DNA from: Polyangiaceae bacterium
Lineage (GTDB): Bacteria > Myxococcota_A > Polyangia > Polyangiales > Polyangiaceae
DNA: 64,000 nt
NCBI GenBank assembly: GCA_009781005.1
Contig: WQYX01000008.1
Location: 1 to 64,000, forward strand
Direction of reading: 5' to 3'
Under the pieces are notes generated by a model, which saw nothing but the letters and a program-made list of their open reading frames with translations, was not told the DNA's origin and ran no database searches. This document shows positions 55,067 through 63,061 of this stretch, one piece after another. Numbering within the stretch: position 1 is the first letter of the stretch; every line of letters begins with the position of its first letter. The position numbers were made by a program, and so were the translations under genes.

Positions 55067-57238
55067 TCACTTCCCGTCCCTCATGCATGACGAAGGGGGC
55101 GCTTTGTATGCTCGGATATCCTTGATTCGCTGTTCGAAGTCGCGTCGATCGGCGGCGTTCATCTCGACACCGCCGAACCGCGCCTCGATGTAGCGGTGCG
55201 TCAGGGCGAGTACGTTGCCAGCGAGTGGGTGTGCTTGCTCGGCGAGCCGCTCCGCGTAGCGCAGAGGTGGCAGCGAAGGCGGACGCGACAGTCCGTGCAT
55301 GGTTAGCGCAAGCTCCAGATGCCTGTAGAGTGCACTGATCGCCTCGAGCTTCGGATGGCCCCCTTTGCGGACGTTGGTGGCCGATCTGTTTTTCTTCGGC
55401 CCCGTTGTTCGCTTCCACACGTAGCTGCCAATCGCGAAAGCGAGCAGCATTGCGACAACGACGGGGCCGCGTGTCAACCCTTCCGCGGCGCCACGGTCGG
55501 CGTGCGTGGCCGCGCGAAGTTCATGATACCGGCGACTGAGATTCTCGAAGAGATGAATTTGTGTTTTGAGGTCGTAACCGACGATGTAGCGGTTCCATCT
55601 CTGGGATAAGGCGTCGATCCAATCGCGGAGATAAACATAAGCGCCCGTCTCTTCGAGAGGCTGCGGCGAGTTCGGTGTCGGGTCGAAGGTTGCCCATCCG
55701 TGAATGGGATCATCCAAGTACGCCTCTACCCATGAGTGAGCGTCACCTTGGCGGACAGCATAATAGCGGCCGAAGCGGTTGTACGTTCCTCCAATGAAGC
55801 CCGTGACGTTGCGCGACGGAATGCCAATTTCGCGCAACATGATGGCCATGGCCGTCGAGAAGAACTCGCAGTGCCCGCGCTTCGATTCGAACAGAAAATG
55901 ATCGATGGGTTCGGGGTGCCCGCCGGAGGGAGAAGCCGTATCGTAGCGATAATCGCGTTTGAGGTGATCCTCGATAGCCTTGGCTTTGAGATAAGGCGTT
56001 GATTGGCTATCCGCCCATTCGTGTGCGAGATCGGCGATGCGGGTCGGCATGGTTTCGGGGATCTCGAGATAGCGGGTGCGCTCCTCCTGCGAGAGGGTCT
56101 CGACGATGGGCTCGCGATCTCCTGCCACGTACGCGTCGTAGCGAATGCCATGGGAGTCTGTCCCGGAGTAGCGCACCTCGCCCTCGGCTCCGCGGACGAG
56201 CCGCAGGCGTTCGCCGAGCACGGTTTTTTGCTGTATGCGCAATTCGACGGCGATTGCACGCGGAGGTAAAAATACGACGGGAGGGTCGATTGTCTCCAAG
56301 TCAATCGACACTTTGCGATCCCAACCGTCGGGACGTCGGAAGAGCGAGAGCGTCTCGCCGGACTCGGCGTCGATGGGGCGCTCTCGTAGAGCGCGCGACC
56401 ATGCGTGACCGTTGTAATTGTCAAAGGCGGTGCCACGGAAGCGAAGAGTATTTTTTGTAGGGCGGGGCTCCGGCAGATCGGGGATGTCGAAGCGCAGCGC
56501 GACGGTCGGATCGTTACGCAAGACTCCTACTTCGCCAAGATCGACGCGGTCGCTGAAGCCAACCATGCGGCCGGGCCGAGCGTGATTCAAAAGCAGGAGA
56601 GAGAGTCCGACCCTCGGGAACGTCACGAACAGGGCTGCCGTGAAGAAGAAAATGGGAAGGGACAGAAGGCTCGTCATAAAAAGGAAGCCTCGTCCAACAA
56701 CGCGGCGACTCCGCAGGATTCGCGGAACGTCCACGGGCAGACCCGTGCGATCCCGCGCGCCTTGGCGGTAGTTCCCTTCGACTTCTCGACGGAGATGACT
56801 GAGTACGAGCGCGCCCGGGATCATGAGGAGAAAACCGAGGAAGCAGAGCCCATAGGTGAGTCCGCCGCCGAGCACGGTTCCCGTAACGAAGTGCAAGAGG
56901 GCAAGTACGATGATTTGTTGGTCGTGCACGGCGCCGCGGCGGGTCGCGACGCGAAAAATTTGTAGAATGGCGGCGAACTCGACGGCGATGTCGAGCGCGG
57001 GGCGTCCGGCGAAGAGCTGACTGATCTGCACCACGAAGAGGCAGGCTGGGCCGCCCGTCGCCAGATAACGGAGTGCTCGGCGATTCTCCCAGCTCTCAGG
57101 GACCGCGAGTGCGAGTGCGAGTCCTCCAAGGAGGAACACGGTCATCCACGGCGTCATTGAAGCCGCACTGACAACGGCAATGACGCCAAAGGCGGCGAGC
57201 GCATCCGTCATGACTCGGTGTGCAGTTCCGAATCTCAT
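55067..57238 (-). CDS. Transglutaminase-like membrane protein (DUF3488 + transglutaminase core)
   Basis: A 723-residue protein with about seven membrane helices in the first 230 residues (MTDALAAFGVIAVVSAASMT, LTYGLCFLGFLLMIPGALVL), a periplasmic DUF3488-like beta-rich region, then a transglutaminase/protease core: Cys in KRGHCEFFSTAMAIMLREIG, His in GDAHSWVEAYL and Asp in WATFDPTP. A last helix and a cytoplasmic tail follow. The start overlaps the DUF58 stop by ATGA, and the gene is last of the MoxR-DUF58-transglutaminase set. The family is linked to cell-envelope and protein maturation with no fixed reaction. Confidence 0.92.
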   Translation of the reverse strand: MRFGTAHRVMTDALAAFGVIAVVSAASMTPWMTVFLLGGLALALAVPESWENRRALRYLATGGPACLFVVQISQLFAGRPALDIAVEFAAILQIFRVATRRGAVHDQQIIVLALLHFVTGTVLGGGLTYGLCFLGFLLMIPGALVLSHLRREVEGNYRQGARDRTGLPVDVPRILRSRRVVGRGFLFMTSLLSLPIFFFTAALFVTFPRVGLSLLLLNHARPGRMVGFSDRVDLGEVGVLRNDPTVALRFDIPDLPEPRPTKNTLRFRGTAFDNYNGHAWSRALRERPIDAESGETLSLFRRPDGWDRKVSIDLETIDPPVVFLPPRAIAVELRIQQKTVLGERLRLVRGAEGEVRYSGTDSHGIRYDAYVAGDREPIVETLSQEERTRYLEIPETMPTRIADLAHEWADSQSTPYLKAKAIEDHLKRDYRYDTASPSGGHPEPIDHFLFESKRGHCEFFSTAMAIMLREIGIPSRNVTGFIGGTYNRFGRYYAVRQGDAHSWVEAYLDDPIHGWATFDPTPNSPQPLEETGAYVYLRDWIDALSQRWNRYIVGYDLKTQIHLFENLSRRYHELRAATHADRGAAEGLTRGPVVVAMLLAFAIGSYVWKRTTGPKKNRSATNVRKGGHPKLEAISALYRHLELALTMHGLSRPPSLPPLRYAERLAEQAHPLAGNVLALTHRYIEARFGGVEMNAADRRDFEQRIKDIRAYKAPPSSCMRDGK

Positions 57239-58308
57239 TCGGTGGTTCGCGCCCAGGTTGTGCACTCGACGAAGGGAGGGCGGGCTGTCTCGCGCGGGGC
57301 ATGGACGGCAGAGGCTGGAACGGACTCGACGAACGCGAGAAAGCGAAGGAGAGGATCGGCGCCCGTGACACGGTTTGCGCGCACGGCGTCTCCGGTCGTC
57401 GTCAGGATCGCGACACGGTCGCCTCGCTTGACGTGTGCAACGGCGCGCGATGCGCAATCACGGATTTTGCGCTCGAAGAGGGTATCCCATTCGCCATCTG
57501 CATCTGCGTTGTTGGGACAGACGGTATCGAGGGGAAGGACGATATCGGGATGTGCCTCGCGCGCGCGCTCGCGCATGACGAGTTGGCCGACCGATGCACT
57601 CTTTCGCCAGTGCACGTCGCGCGGGTCCTCTCCCTGACGCAGAAGTTTGAGTCCGAGATAGTCGTCGCCGTGACCGCGACCAACCGCGGTGTCGCCGCCG
57701 ACGTGGCGACCGGCGGTGAGCGGGGCGAGCTCGATGGGGTCGACAGCCGGATAGATGACGAGTTCGCTCTCGGCTGGGACCTCTCGCGACTTTTCGAACA
57801 ATCCAAAAGGGAAGCGCGTTGCGACGCGAAATCCAGTGTGCAGATCTCGTCCTCGCCTCGCGGGGATTCGTCGGTACGCGGCGACCTGCGCGTATCCCGG
57901 ACTGATCTTCAGGAAGAAACATCGCTTGTCCGCAGGCTGGTCCAATCGAAGATCTTCGACTTCGATCGCGTAGGAAGGCACGCGAAGCTTGTGATTGATG
58001 ACTTCGATCTCGACGATGTGCGGGCGCCCGACGTACGCACGAAGTGGCAGTTTTCTCGCGACCGTGATGTCGCGAAGACTCAGCTCGCTCATGAGTCCGC
58101 TCACGATGATGAGGGCGAGGAGCATTCCGAGCAGCAGATAGAGGAGATTGTTGCCCGTGTTGATGGCGGCAAAGCCCACGCCGAGCGTAACGCCGACGAA
58201 GAACTTCCCTTCGCGCGTGACCTTGAGTTGGCGAGGAAGACGAATCTTCGACCAGAGCGGACGAAGCCTGCTGGCGCGCGCGACCGTTCTGCCAAGCGGA
58301 GTCGTCAT
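57235..58308 (-). CDS. DUF58 protein
   Basis: A 357-residue protein with two membrane helices (about 38-70, FVGVTLGVGFAAINTGNN and LLYLLLGMLLALIIVSG) and a DUF58 domain. The characteristic motif is GDDYLGLKLLRQGEDPRDV followed by HWRKSASVGQLVMRE. DUF58 proteins are usually partners of MoxR ATPases and may act in metal insertion or folding. The start MTTPLGRT lies 12 bases after the MoxR stop. It couples to the transglutaminase gene by ATGA. Confidence 0.92.
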   Translation of the reverse strand: MTTPLGRTVARASRLRPLWSKIRLPRQLKVTREGKFFVGVTLGVGFAAINTGNNLLYLLLGMLLALIIVSGLMSELSLRDITVARKLPLRAYVGRPHIVEIEVINHKLRVPSYAIEVEDLRLDQPADKRCFFLKISPGYAQVAAYRRIPARRGRDLHTGFRVATRFPFGLFEKSREVPAESELVIYPAVDPIELAPLTAGRHVGGDTAVGRGHGDDYLGLKLLRQGEDPRDVHWRKSASVGQLVMRERAREAHPDIVLPLDTVCPNNADADGEWDTLFERKIRDCASRAVAHVKRGDRVAILTTTGDAVRANRVTGADPLLRFLAFVESVPASAVHAPRETARPPFVECTTWARTTE

Positions 58309-58320
58309 GAATTCTCCGGG

Positions 58321-59283
58321 CTAGAGCGGGACGGGGATCCGCGCGACGATGTTGCGCACGGCGTCTTCGGCTTCGTCGCGCGAGGGGGCAAAACCTCCGT
58401 CGTGCGCGGCGACGCGGATACGGTGAGCGAGCACGGGGACGGCGAGATCATGAATGTCGTCCGCGATGCAGTAGCCTCGTCCTCGAAGAAGAGCACGGGC
58501 GCGCGCGGCTTTGCTCAGTGCCATCGCGCCGCGTGTGGACGCGCCGAGCGAGAGCGCAGACGAAGTACGAGTCGCATGAATGATCAGGTGCAAGTAACTG
58601 AGGAGAGAGTTGTCGATTGCGACGCGGTCCACCTGGCGCTGAAGGGCGACGAGGTGGGACGGGTCGAGAACGACGGGGACGTTGCGGGCCGTATCGGAAT
58701 TGCCTTCGAGCAGGAGGCGCATCTCGACGTGCGGTGGCGGATAACCAATGCGAACACGCAAGATGAAGCGATCGAGTTGTGACTCTGGGAGCGGGAAGGT
58801 GCCCGCAAAGTCTTGCGGATTCTGCGTCGCAATCACGAAGAACGGATCGGGCAGGGGAATGGTCTGTCCGTCGATCGAGACTTGGGCTTCGTTCATGGCT
58901 TCGAGCAACGCCGACTGCGTGCGCGGGCTCGCCCGATTGATCTCGTCGGCAAGAAGGACGTTCGCGAAGATTGGCCCGTGCCGAAGCACGAACTCCGCGT
59001 TGCGTTGGTCGTAGACGGAGACCCCGACAACGTCACTCGGAAGCAGATCGCTTGTAAATTGCACGCGTCTCAGCTCCCCGCCCACGGCGTGTGCAAGTGC
59101 GCGTGCGAGCGTGGTCTTTCCGACACCGGGGACGTCCTCGATGAGCAAGTGACCACGAGCGAGCAATGCAGCGAGTGCGAGCTCGACGGCTTCATGCTTC
59201 CCCTCAAGGGCCCCCTCCACGGCCTGCCGCATTTTTTTTATCAGTGGGAGCTCCTCCCCGAAGAGCGCAGCGACGGCAGTCAT
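58321..59283 (-). CDS. MoxR-family AAA+ ATPase
   Basis: A 320-residue AAA+ ATPase, chaperone-like. Walker A is EDVPGVGKTTLARAL (around Lys56), Walker B is VLLADEINRA, sensor 1 is FVIATQNP, and the ring motif PLPESQLDRFI is intact. The start MTAVAALF at 59283 is preferred; an upstream in-frame stretch overlaps the divergent ABC gene. It heads a three-gene operon (MoxR, DUF58, transglutaminase) known from many bacteria. A 142-bp divergent spacer (59284-59425) with an A/T-rich stretch precedes it. Confidence 0.94.
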   Translation of the reverse strand: MTAVAALFGEELPLIKKMRQAVEGALEGKHEAVELALAALLARGHLLIEDVPGVGKTTLARALAHAVGGELRRVQFTSDLLPSDVVGVSVYDQRNAEFVLRHGPIFANVLLADEINRASPRTQSALLEAMNEAQVSIDGQTIPLPDPFFVIATQNPQDFAGTFPLPESQLDRFILRVRIGYPPPHVEMRLLLEGNSDTARNVPVVLDPSHLVALQRQVDRVAIDNSLLSYLHLIIHATRTSSALSLGASTRGAMALSKAARARALLRGRGYCIADDIHDLAVPVLAHRIRVAAHDGGFAPSRDEAEDAVRNIVARIPVPL

Positions 59284-59425
59284 GGTGCGGAGAATAGCAC
59301 GGAGTTCGAATGCCAGAGGTTTAGGGCGCGGGTAAGAAAATTGCCATCGAATAAGTGCAATGTGCAAGCATGCACGCAGGCGCTCGGATCTTGCCGATCG
59401 TGCCGGACCGCGGCAGTGTGCGCAC

Positions 59426-60070
59426 GTGCCCGCGACGGAAACTTCTTGTTGTGTCGAGCTGCGAAGCGTGACCAAGACGTACGGTCCTGTTCGTGCGCTC
59501 GTTGGGGTGGACGCTCGCTTCGAGGCCGGGCGCGTGTCCATGGTGCTCGGACCCAATGGGTCGGGCAAATCGACTCTGCTCGCGATCGTTGGGACGCTCG
59601 CGCGTCCGAGTTCGGGGCGCGTGTCGCACGGGGCATTGGGTCGAACGCGCGAGGAGGTGCGTGCGGCGCTTGGCTGGGTTGGGCACGAATCGCTCTGCTA
59701 TGCGGACCTGTCCGGGCGCGAGAATATCGAGCTCGCCGCGAGACTTCACGGTCTTGCGGTCGACGCGGCGTTTGCGGCAGCGCGCCAGCGCTTCGAGCTT
59801 GGATCGTTCGCGGAGCGGCCGTTTCGAACGTATTCGCGTGGACAACGCCAACGGGTCGCGCTCGCTAGAGCGCTCGTCCATCGTCCCTCGCTCATCTTGC
59901 TCGACGAGCCAACGACGGGTCTCGATGCGTCGGGCGTCGGGCGTTTGCGTGAGGTCGTACGAGAGGAGGCTGCGCGCGGGGTCGTCGTCGTCGTCGTCAC
60001 CCACGACGACGGTTTCGCGCGAGCCGCGGGGGACGTGCGCGTCGTGCTCGAGCGCGGACGCATCGTGTAG
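59426..60070 (+). CDS. ABC transporter ATP-binding protein (CcmA-like)
   Basis: A 214-residue ATPase. Walker A is LGPNGSGKSTLLAIVG, the signature is FRTYSRGQRQRVALARALV, Walker B is LILLDEPTTGLD and the switch His is in VVVTHDDGF. Length and the G-x-x-G region resemble CcmA heme-exporter ATPases, but the window contains no ccmB or ccmC, so the transporter identity is open. GTG at 59426 is chosen (VPATETSC); an ATG at 59360 would add 22 basic residues. Convergent with bioD across the R3 hairpin. Confidence 0.88.
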   Translation: MPATETSCCVELRSVTKTYGPVRALVGVDARFEAGRVSMVLGPNGSGKSTLLAIVGTLARPSSGRVSHGALGRTREEVRAALGWVGHESLCYADLSGRENIELAARLHGLAVDAAFAAARQRFELGSFAERPFRTYSRGQRQRVALARALVHRPSLILLDEPTTGLDASGVGRLREVVREEAARGVVVVVVTHDDGFARAAGDVRVVLERGRIV

Positions 60071-60080
60071 GACCGCATTC

Positions 60081-60107
60081 GTAGGGGCGGCCCCCTGTGG
60101 CCGCCCT
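60081..60107. terminator. R3 hairpin repeat between convergent genes
   Basis: GGGCGGCC (60085-60092), loop CCCTGT and GGCCGCCC (60099-60106) form a perfect 8-bp GC stem preceded by GTAG. The stem end touches the bioD stop codon (TAG, 60106-60108) and lies 14 bases after the ABC gene stop, so it may terminate both. A near copy lies at 31911-31936. Confidence 0.7.
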
Positions 60108-60840
60108 ATTCGATGCGTTGCTCTGCGAGTGAGGGGAAGAGCATGCCGAGAGCGCGCGTGAATACCGGGTTTCTTTCGAGCTCGGAGGCTCGGGCGCGCG
60201 GCAAAGCCGCGAGGACCGGGACGCTCGTGACGAGCGGGACCTCCGCGGTGTTGTCGCCCGTCGAGCTGTCCGCGTTGGCGGGCGCGGACAGCAGGATGCC
60301 GGAGATGGAGAGTCCGTCCGTCTGCGCCGCGCGAACGGTCGCACCGAGGTCGTGCAACACGCCAAGGCGATCTTGTGCCACGAGAACGACGGCGTCGGGC
60401 GCGAGGTCGCGCGCGAGGTCGGCGTTCGTTCGCGTGGGGTTTTCGGTGAGCGGGGAGAAGAGTCCTCCAGGGAGCTCCACGAGAACTCCGTCCGCTTCAG
60501 TGCGGATGCGCGCGACCCATTCGAGGATGACGGCGAAATCGATGACGCGGCCCTCGATGCGCGCCGCGAGGTGAGGAGAGACAGGGCGAGCGAACAGAAA
60601 CGGGGGCGGGAATTGTTTCACGTGAAACGTTGATGCGCTGGCAAGGGTTTCGCCGTCCGCGCCGAAGAGTGTTCCCTCGGCAACGCCCGTCTCGATCGGT
60701 TTGACGCCCGCGACTTTGGCATCTGCTCTCCCCATGGCCTCGAGTCGTCGGACCCACGCGCGGATCAGCGCGGCGGAGAGGTGCGTCTTTCCAATTTCGG
60801 TACCGGTTCCGCTGACAACGACAAGCGGCGCGAGATTCAT
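60106..60840 (-). CDS. bioD: Dethiobiotin synthetase
   Basis: A 244-residue enzyme closing the ureido ring of dethiobiotin with ATP and CO2. The P-loop is SGTGTEIGKT (10-19), and GVKPIETGV carries the conserved Lys and Glu/Thr. ELPGGLFSPLT is the substrate segment, and SAPANADSS sits near the nucleotide. A parS-like palindrome (60614-60629) is embedded in codons for STFHVKQ. The start ATG at 60840 overlaps the bioF stop by ATGA. Convergent with the ABC gene through the R3 hairpin. Confidence 0.95.
   Translation of the reverse strand: MNLAPLVVVSGTGTEIGKTHLSAALIRAWVRRLEAMGRADAKVAGVKPIETGVAEGTLFGADGETLASASTFHVKQFPPPFLFARPVSPHLAARIEGRVIDFAVILEWVARIRTEADGVLVELPGGLFSPLTENPTRTNADLARDLAPDAVVLVAQDRLGVLHDLGATVRAAQTDGLSISGILLSAPANADSSTGDNTAEVPLVTSVPVLAALPRARASELERNPVFTRALGMLFPSLAEQRIE
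60614..60629. other. parS-like ParB-binding site (15 of 16) in bioD
   Basis: TGTTTCACGTGAAACG matches the 16-bp parS consensus TGTTTCACGTGAAACA at 15 positions and keeps the 14-bp palindromic core GTTTCACGTGAAAC. It lies inside the bioD coding region, where it encodes FHVK. ParB binding is inferred from the near-perfect match. Confidence 0.85.
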
Positions 60841-62012
60841 TCGGGCAAGCTCCCTGTCTGGTGAAGAGCGGAGCGAAGAACATCGATCGCGCGATCGATG
60901 TCTTGCTCGGTGTGGCGCGCAGTGACGGTGAGGCGCAACCTCGCCGTTCCTTCGGGAACGGTTGGCGGGCGAATGGCCTGGACATGGATGCCATTCGCTT
61001 TGGCGATGTTGGCGAGGTGTACAGCCTCCTCTGGTGTGCCGATGACGACCGGGACGACGTGGCCGAAGCCGAGGAGTTGCGGCGCGCGCACGGAGGGAGG
61101 ACCGCCGCTCGGGCCTTCGGCAGCACCGGCGGCAAGCAGTCCTCTCCGCAGGCGGACCGCGAGATCTTGTACGCGAGCACCGATGTCGGGGGTGCGCTGG
61201 AGAGTTTCGAGCGAGCGGAGGGCAGCGGCGGCGGCACAAGGAGCGAGACCCGTCGAGAAGACGAAGCTGCGCGCACGGTTCCAGAGCCACTTGCGAAGGA
61301 CCGCCCGGCCTGCCACGAACGCGCCCTGGGAGCCAAGGGACTTGCCAAGGGTTCCGACGAGGACGTCGGGGGCGATGCCCGCCTCTGCGCAAAGTCCGCG
61401 GCCGCCGGGGCCGAGAACGCCGATGGCGTGGGCGTCGTCGACGATGAGCGCTGCACCTCGCGCGTCGCAGATCCCGCGGAGGGCGGCGAGATCGGGGCCG
61501 TCGGCATCCATGCTGTAGTAGCTCTCGACGATGACCCAGGCGCGCTCCTCCGTGCGCGAAGCGAGTGCACCGTCGATCGCCTGAAGATTGCGGTGCGGGG
61601 TGATGACGACACGCGCCTTGGAGAGGCGGATGCCATCAATGAGCGATGCGTGGTTGAGCGCGTCGCTCACCACGACGTCTGCGGGGCCCGCGAGCGCGGA
61701 AACTGTGCCCACGTTCGCGCAGTAGCCGCTCGTGAAAACGAGGACATCTTCGACGTGGAGCCATTCGGCGAGCGCGCGCTCGAGCCGGCGATGCTCGTCC
61801 CGTTCGCCGGAGATGAGTCGCGAGGAGCCGGAGCCGCTCGGGGACGGAGGCGCTTTCGCGGCCGCGAGACCGAGGTAGTCGTTCGAACAGAACGACAAGG
61901 CGTCCGGAGAGATCGCATCGGCCGGTTGCCGGAAAAGTCCGCGGCGCTCGAGTTCTGCGATCGCACCGGGGAGATGGTCGAGAGGGTCCTCCGAGTGTTT
62001 CACGTGAAACAT
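60837..62012 (-). CDS. bioF: 8-amino-7-oxononanoate synthase
   Basis: A 391-residue PLP enzyme joining alanine and pimeloyl-thioester in biotin synthesis. Diagnostic segments are FCSNDYLGLA, SGSGSSRLISG, FTSGYCANVG, DALNHASLIDGIRLS, ESYYSMDAD, VDDAHAIGVLGPGGRG and the Schiff-base Lys in GTLGKSLGSQGAF. The ATG at 62012 is the first base of MFHVKH, which contains a perfect parS. A longer reading extends upstream but overlaps the next lipoprotein gene. The bioF-bioD pair overlaps by ATGA. bioA and bioB are outside the window. Confidence 0.96.
   Translation of the reverse strand: MFHVKHSEDPLDHLPGAIAELERRGLFRQPADAISPDALSFCSNDYLGLAAAKAPPSPSGSGSSRLISGERDEHRRLERALAEWLHVEDVLVFTSGYCANVGTVSALAGPADVVVSDALNHASLIDGIRLSKARVVITPHRNLQAIDGALASRTEERAWVIVESYYSMDADGPDLAALRGICDARGAALIVDDAHAIGVLGPGGRGLCAEAGIAPDVLVGTLGKSLGSQGAFVAGRAVLRKWLWNRARSFVFSTGLAPCAAAAALRSLETLQRTPDIGARVQDLAVRLRRGLLAAGAAEGPSGGPPSVRAPQLLGFGHVVPVVIGTPEEAVHLANIAKANGIHVQAIRPPTVPEGTARLRLTVTARHTEQDIDRAIDVLRSALHQTGSLPE
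61996..62011. other. Perfect parS site overlapping the bioF start
   Basis: TGTTTCACGTGAAACA matches the 16-bp ParB recognition consensus completely. It spans codons 1-6 of bioF (MFHVKH), with the start ATG partly in the palindrome. A second copy lies 1.38 kb away in bioD. Such sites usually cluster near the replication origin. Confidence 0.93.
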
Positions 62013-62016
62013 GCTC

Positions 62017-62799
62017 TCAGGGATTGCAGACTTTTGCCGCCAGACAATTCTGGCACGGAATGGATTCATCCTGGCCAACGACGCATGGCAGCGTGGTGGT
62101 GCCGCTCGAGCCCGTGGCAGGCGGATTCCGGCAGTTCGGCTGGGTGCCGGCGTCTGGATCGTCGGCAGCAGAGAAATCGACGAGGCAGCCGTAGCAAACA
62201 TCGATCGGGAGGGTGAATTCTCCGCTCTCGAGATTGACGCCTCCGAGGGATGTGCCGAACACCTTGACGTGAGCGATCACCCTGGTGGCCATATTGTTCG
62301 GCCGTGTCTGCGAAAGCGAAGCGGCGGCCATGGCGGCTGTTGGCTTATCGAGAAGGGTGACATTGACCGTGCCGTAGCCGGGGGTGTTGTTGTTCTGCGG
62401 ATCGGCAAAACCAACCCCAGAGGCCGTGAAGGAATTGATCTCGGTTCCGTCCGGCCTTGTCACGGTCACAACCGCTCCGTTGATGTGGACACGATTGCTC
62501 TCCGCACGATTCGACAGCGGGTCCCCACGCGCAACGAGTTGGTTGCCAACGAGGAGGATTGCTCCGAAATTGTCTCGGAGCCCAATGTCGAGCGTACCCT
62601 CGAAGAGCTCGGCCTGCGTGGGATCGTTCGTGTAAATGCAGGTTCCGTTCTGTCGATTCGTCGACGGAGCGAGAGCCCCGTGAATGAAGATGGATTGGTC
62701 GTTCGTCGTGCATGCCGGGACAATCGCACCAACGACAATCGCGCCAACGACGAGGCCGGCGCCGACGAGACGAACGATGGGACCCCAGATGCGCTTCAT
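62017..62799 (-). CDS. Lipoprotein with hydrophobic N-terminus
   Basis: A 260-residue lipoprotein. MKRIWGPIVRL gives a signal peptide with lipobox VPAC. The mature part has many beta segments (SIFIHGALAPSTNRQNGTC, VHINGAVVTVTRPDGTEINSF, GYGTVNVTLLDKP) and two C-terminal Cys groups (CYGCLVDFSAADDPDAG, CQNCLAAKVC). No family is recognised. It lies four bases upstream of bioF on the same strand and may share its promoter, though a functional link is not evident. Confidence 0.85.
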   Translation of the reverse strand: MKRIWGPIVRLVGAGLVVGAIVVGAIVPACTTNDQSIFIHGALAPSTNRQNGTCIYTNDPTQAELFEGTLDIGLRDNFGAILLVGNQLVARGDPLSNRAESNRVHINGAVVTVTRPDGTEINSFTASGVGFADPQNNNTPGYGTVNVTLLDKPTAAMAAASLSQTRPNNMATRVIAHVKVFGTSLGGVNLESGEFTLPIDVCYGCLVDFSAADDPDAGTQPNCRNPPATGSSGTTTLPCVVGQDESIPCQNCLAAKVCNP

Positions 62800-62937
62800 G
62801 GGTCGATACCTTCCACGGCGCAGAGCGTATCCGGGTGGAACGCCAACCGCCAAATTCTCGCCAGACCGCCCCGCCGCGAACCCCGAGCAGGTTGCGGACC
62901 GAGTATTTTGGCCGAGTTCCAAGCAGCACGAGGCGCT

Positions 62938-63061
62938 CCGACGAGAGCTGCTTGTGCAGCTTGAGGAGGAGCAACGAAGGGATGCGATGGGAATCGGTCA
63001 AAAGACGACGGGAGCAACCTTCGAGGGGTTCGAAACCTCACGTCAACTTGAAAGCGGTCTA
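62938..63061. repeat. R1-type repeat, copy g, at the aroB 3' end
   Basis: This segment is about 90 percent identical to 1-121. It starts with the AGCTGC-TTGT-GCAGCT hairpin and ends with ACGTCAACTTGAAAGCGGTC. The aroB stop TAG occupies 63059-63061 at its right edge. No matching left arm is seen, so the copy is a variant with the R1 right end only. Confidence 0.8.

Noticed and set aside
57220-58782. 520-codon open frame antisense to DUF58 and MoxR
   Set aside because: No domain, and the opposite strand encodes complete DUF58 and AAA+ motifs.
60861-62216. 451-codon open frame antisense to bioF
   Set aside because: bioF has all catalytic motifs on the other strand; this frame is a codon-bias shadow.
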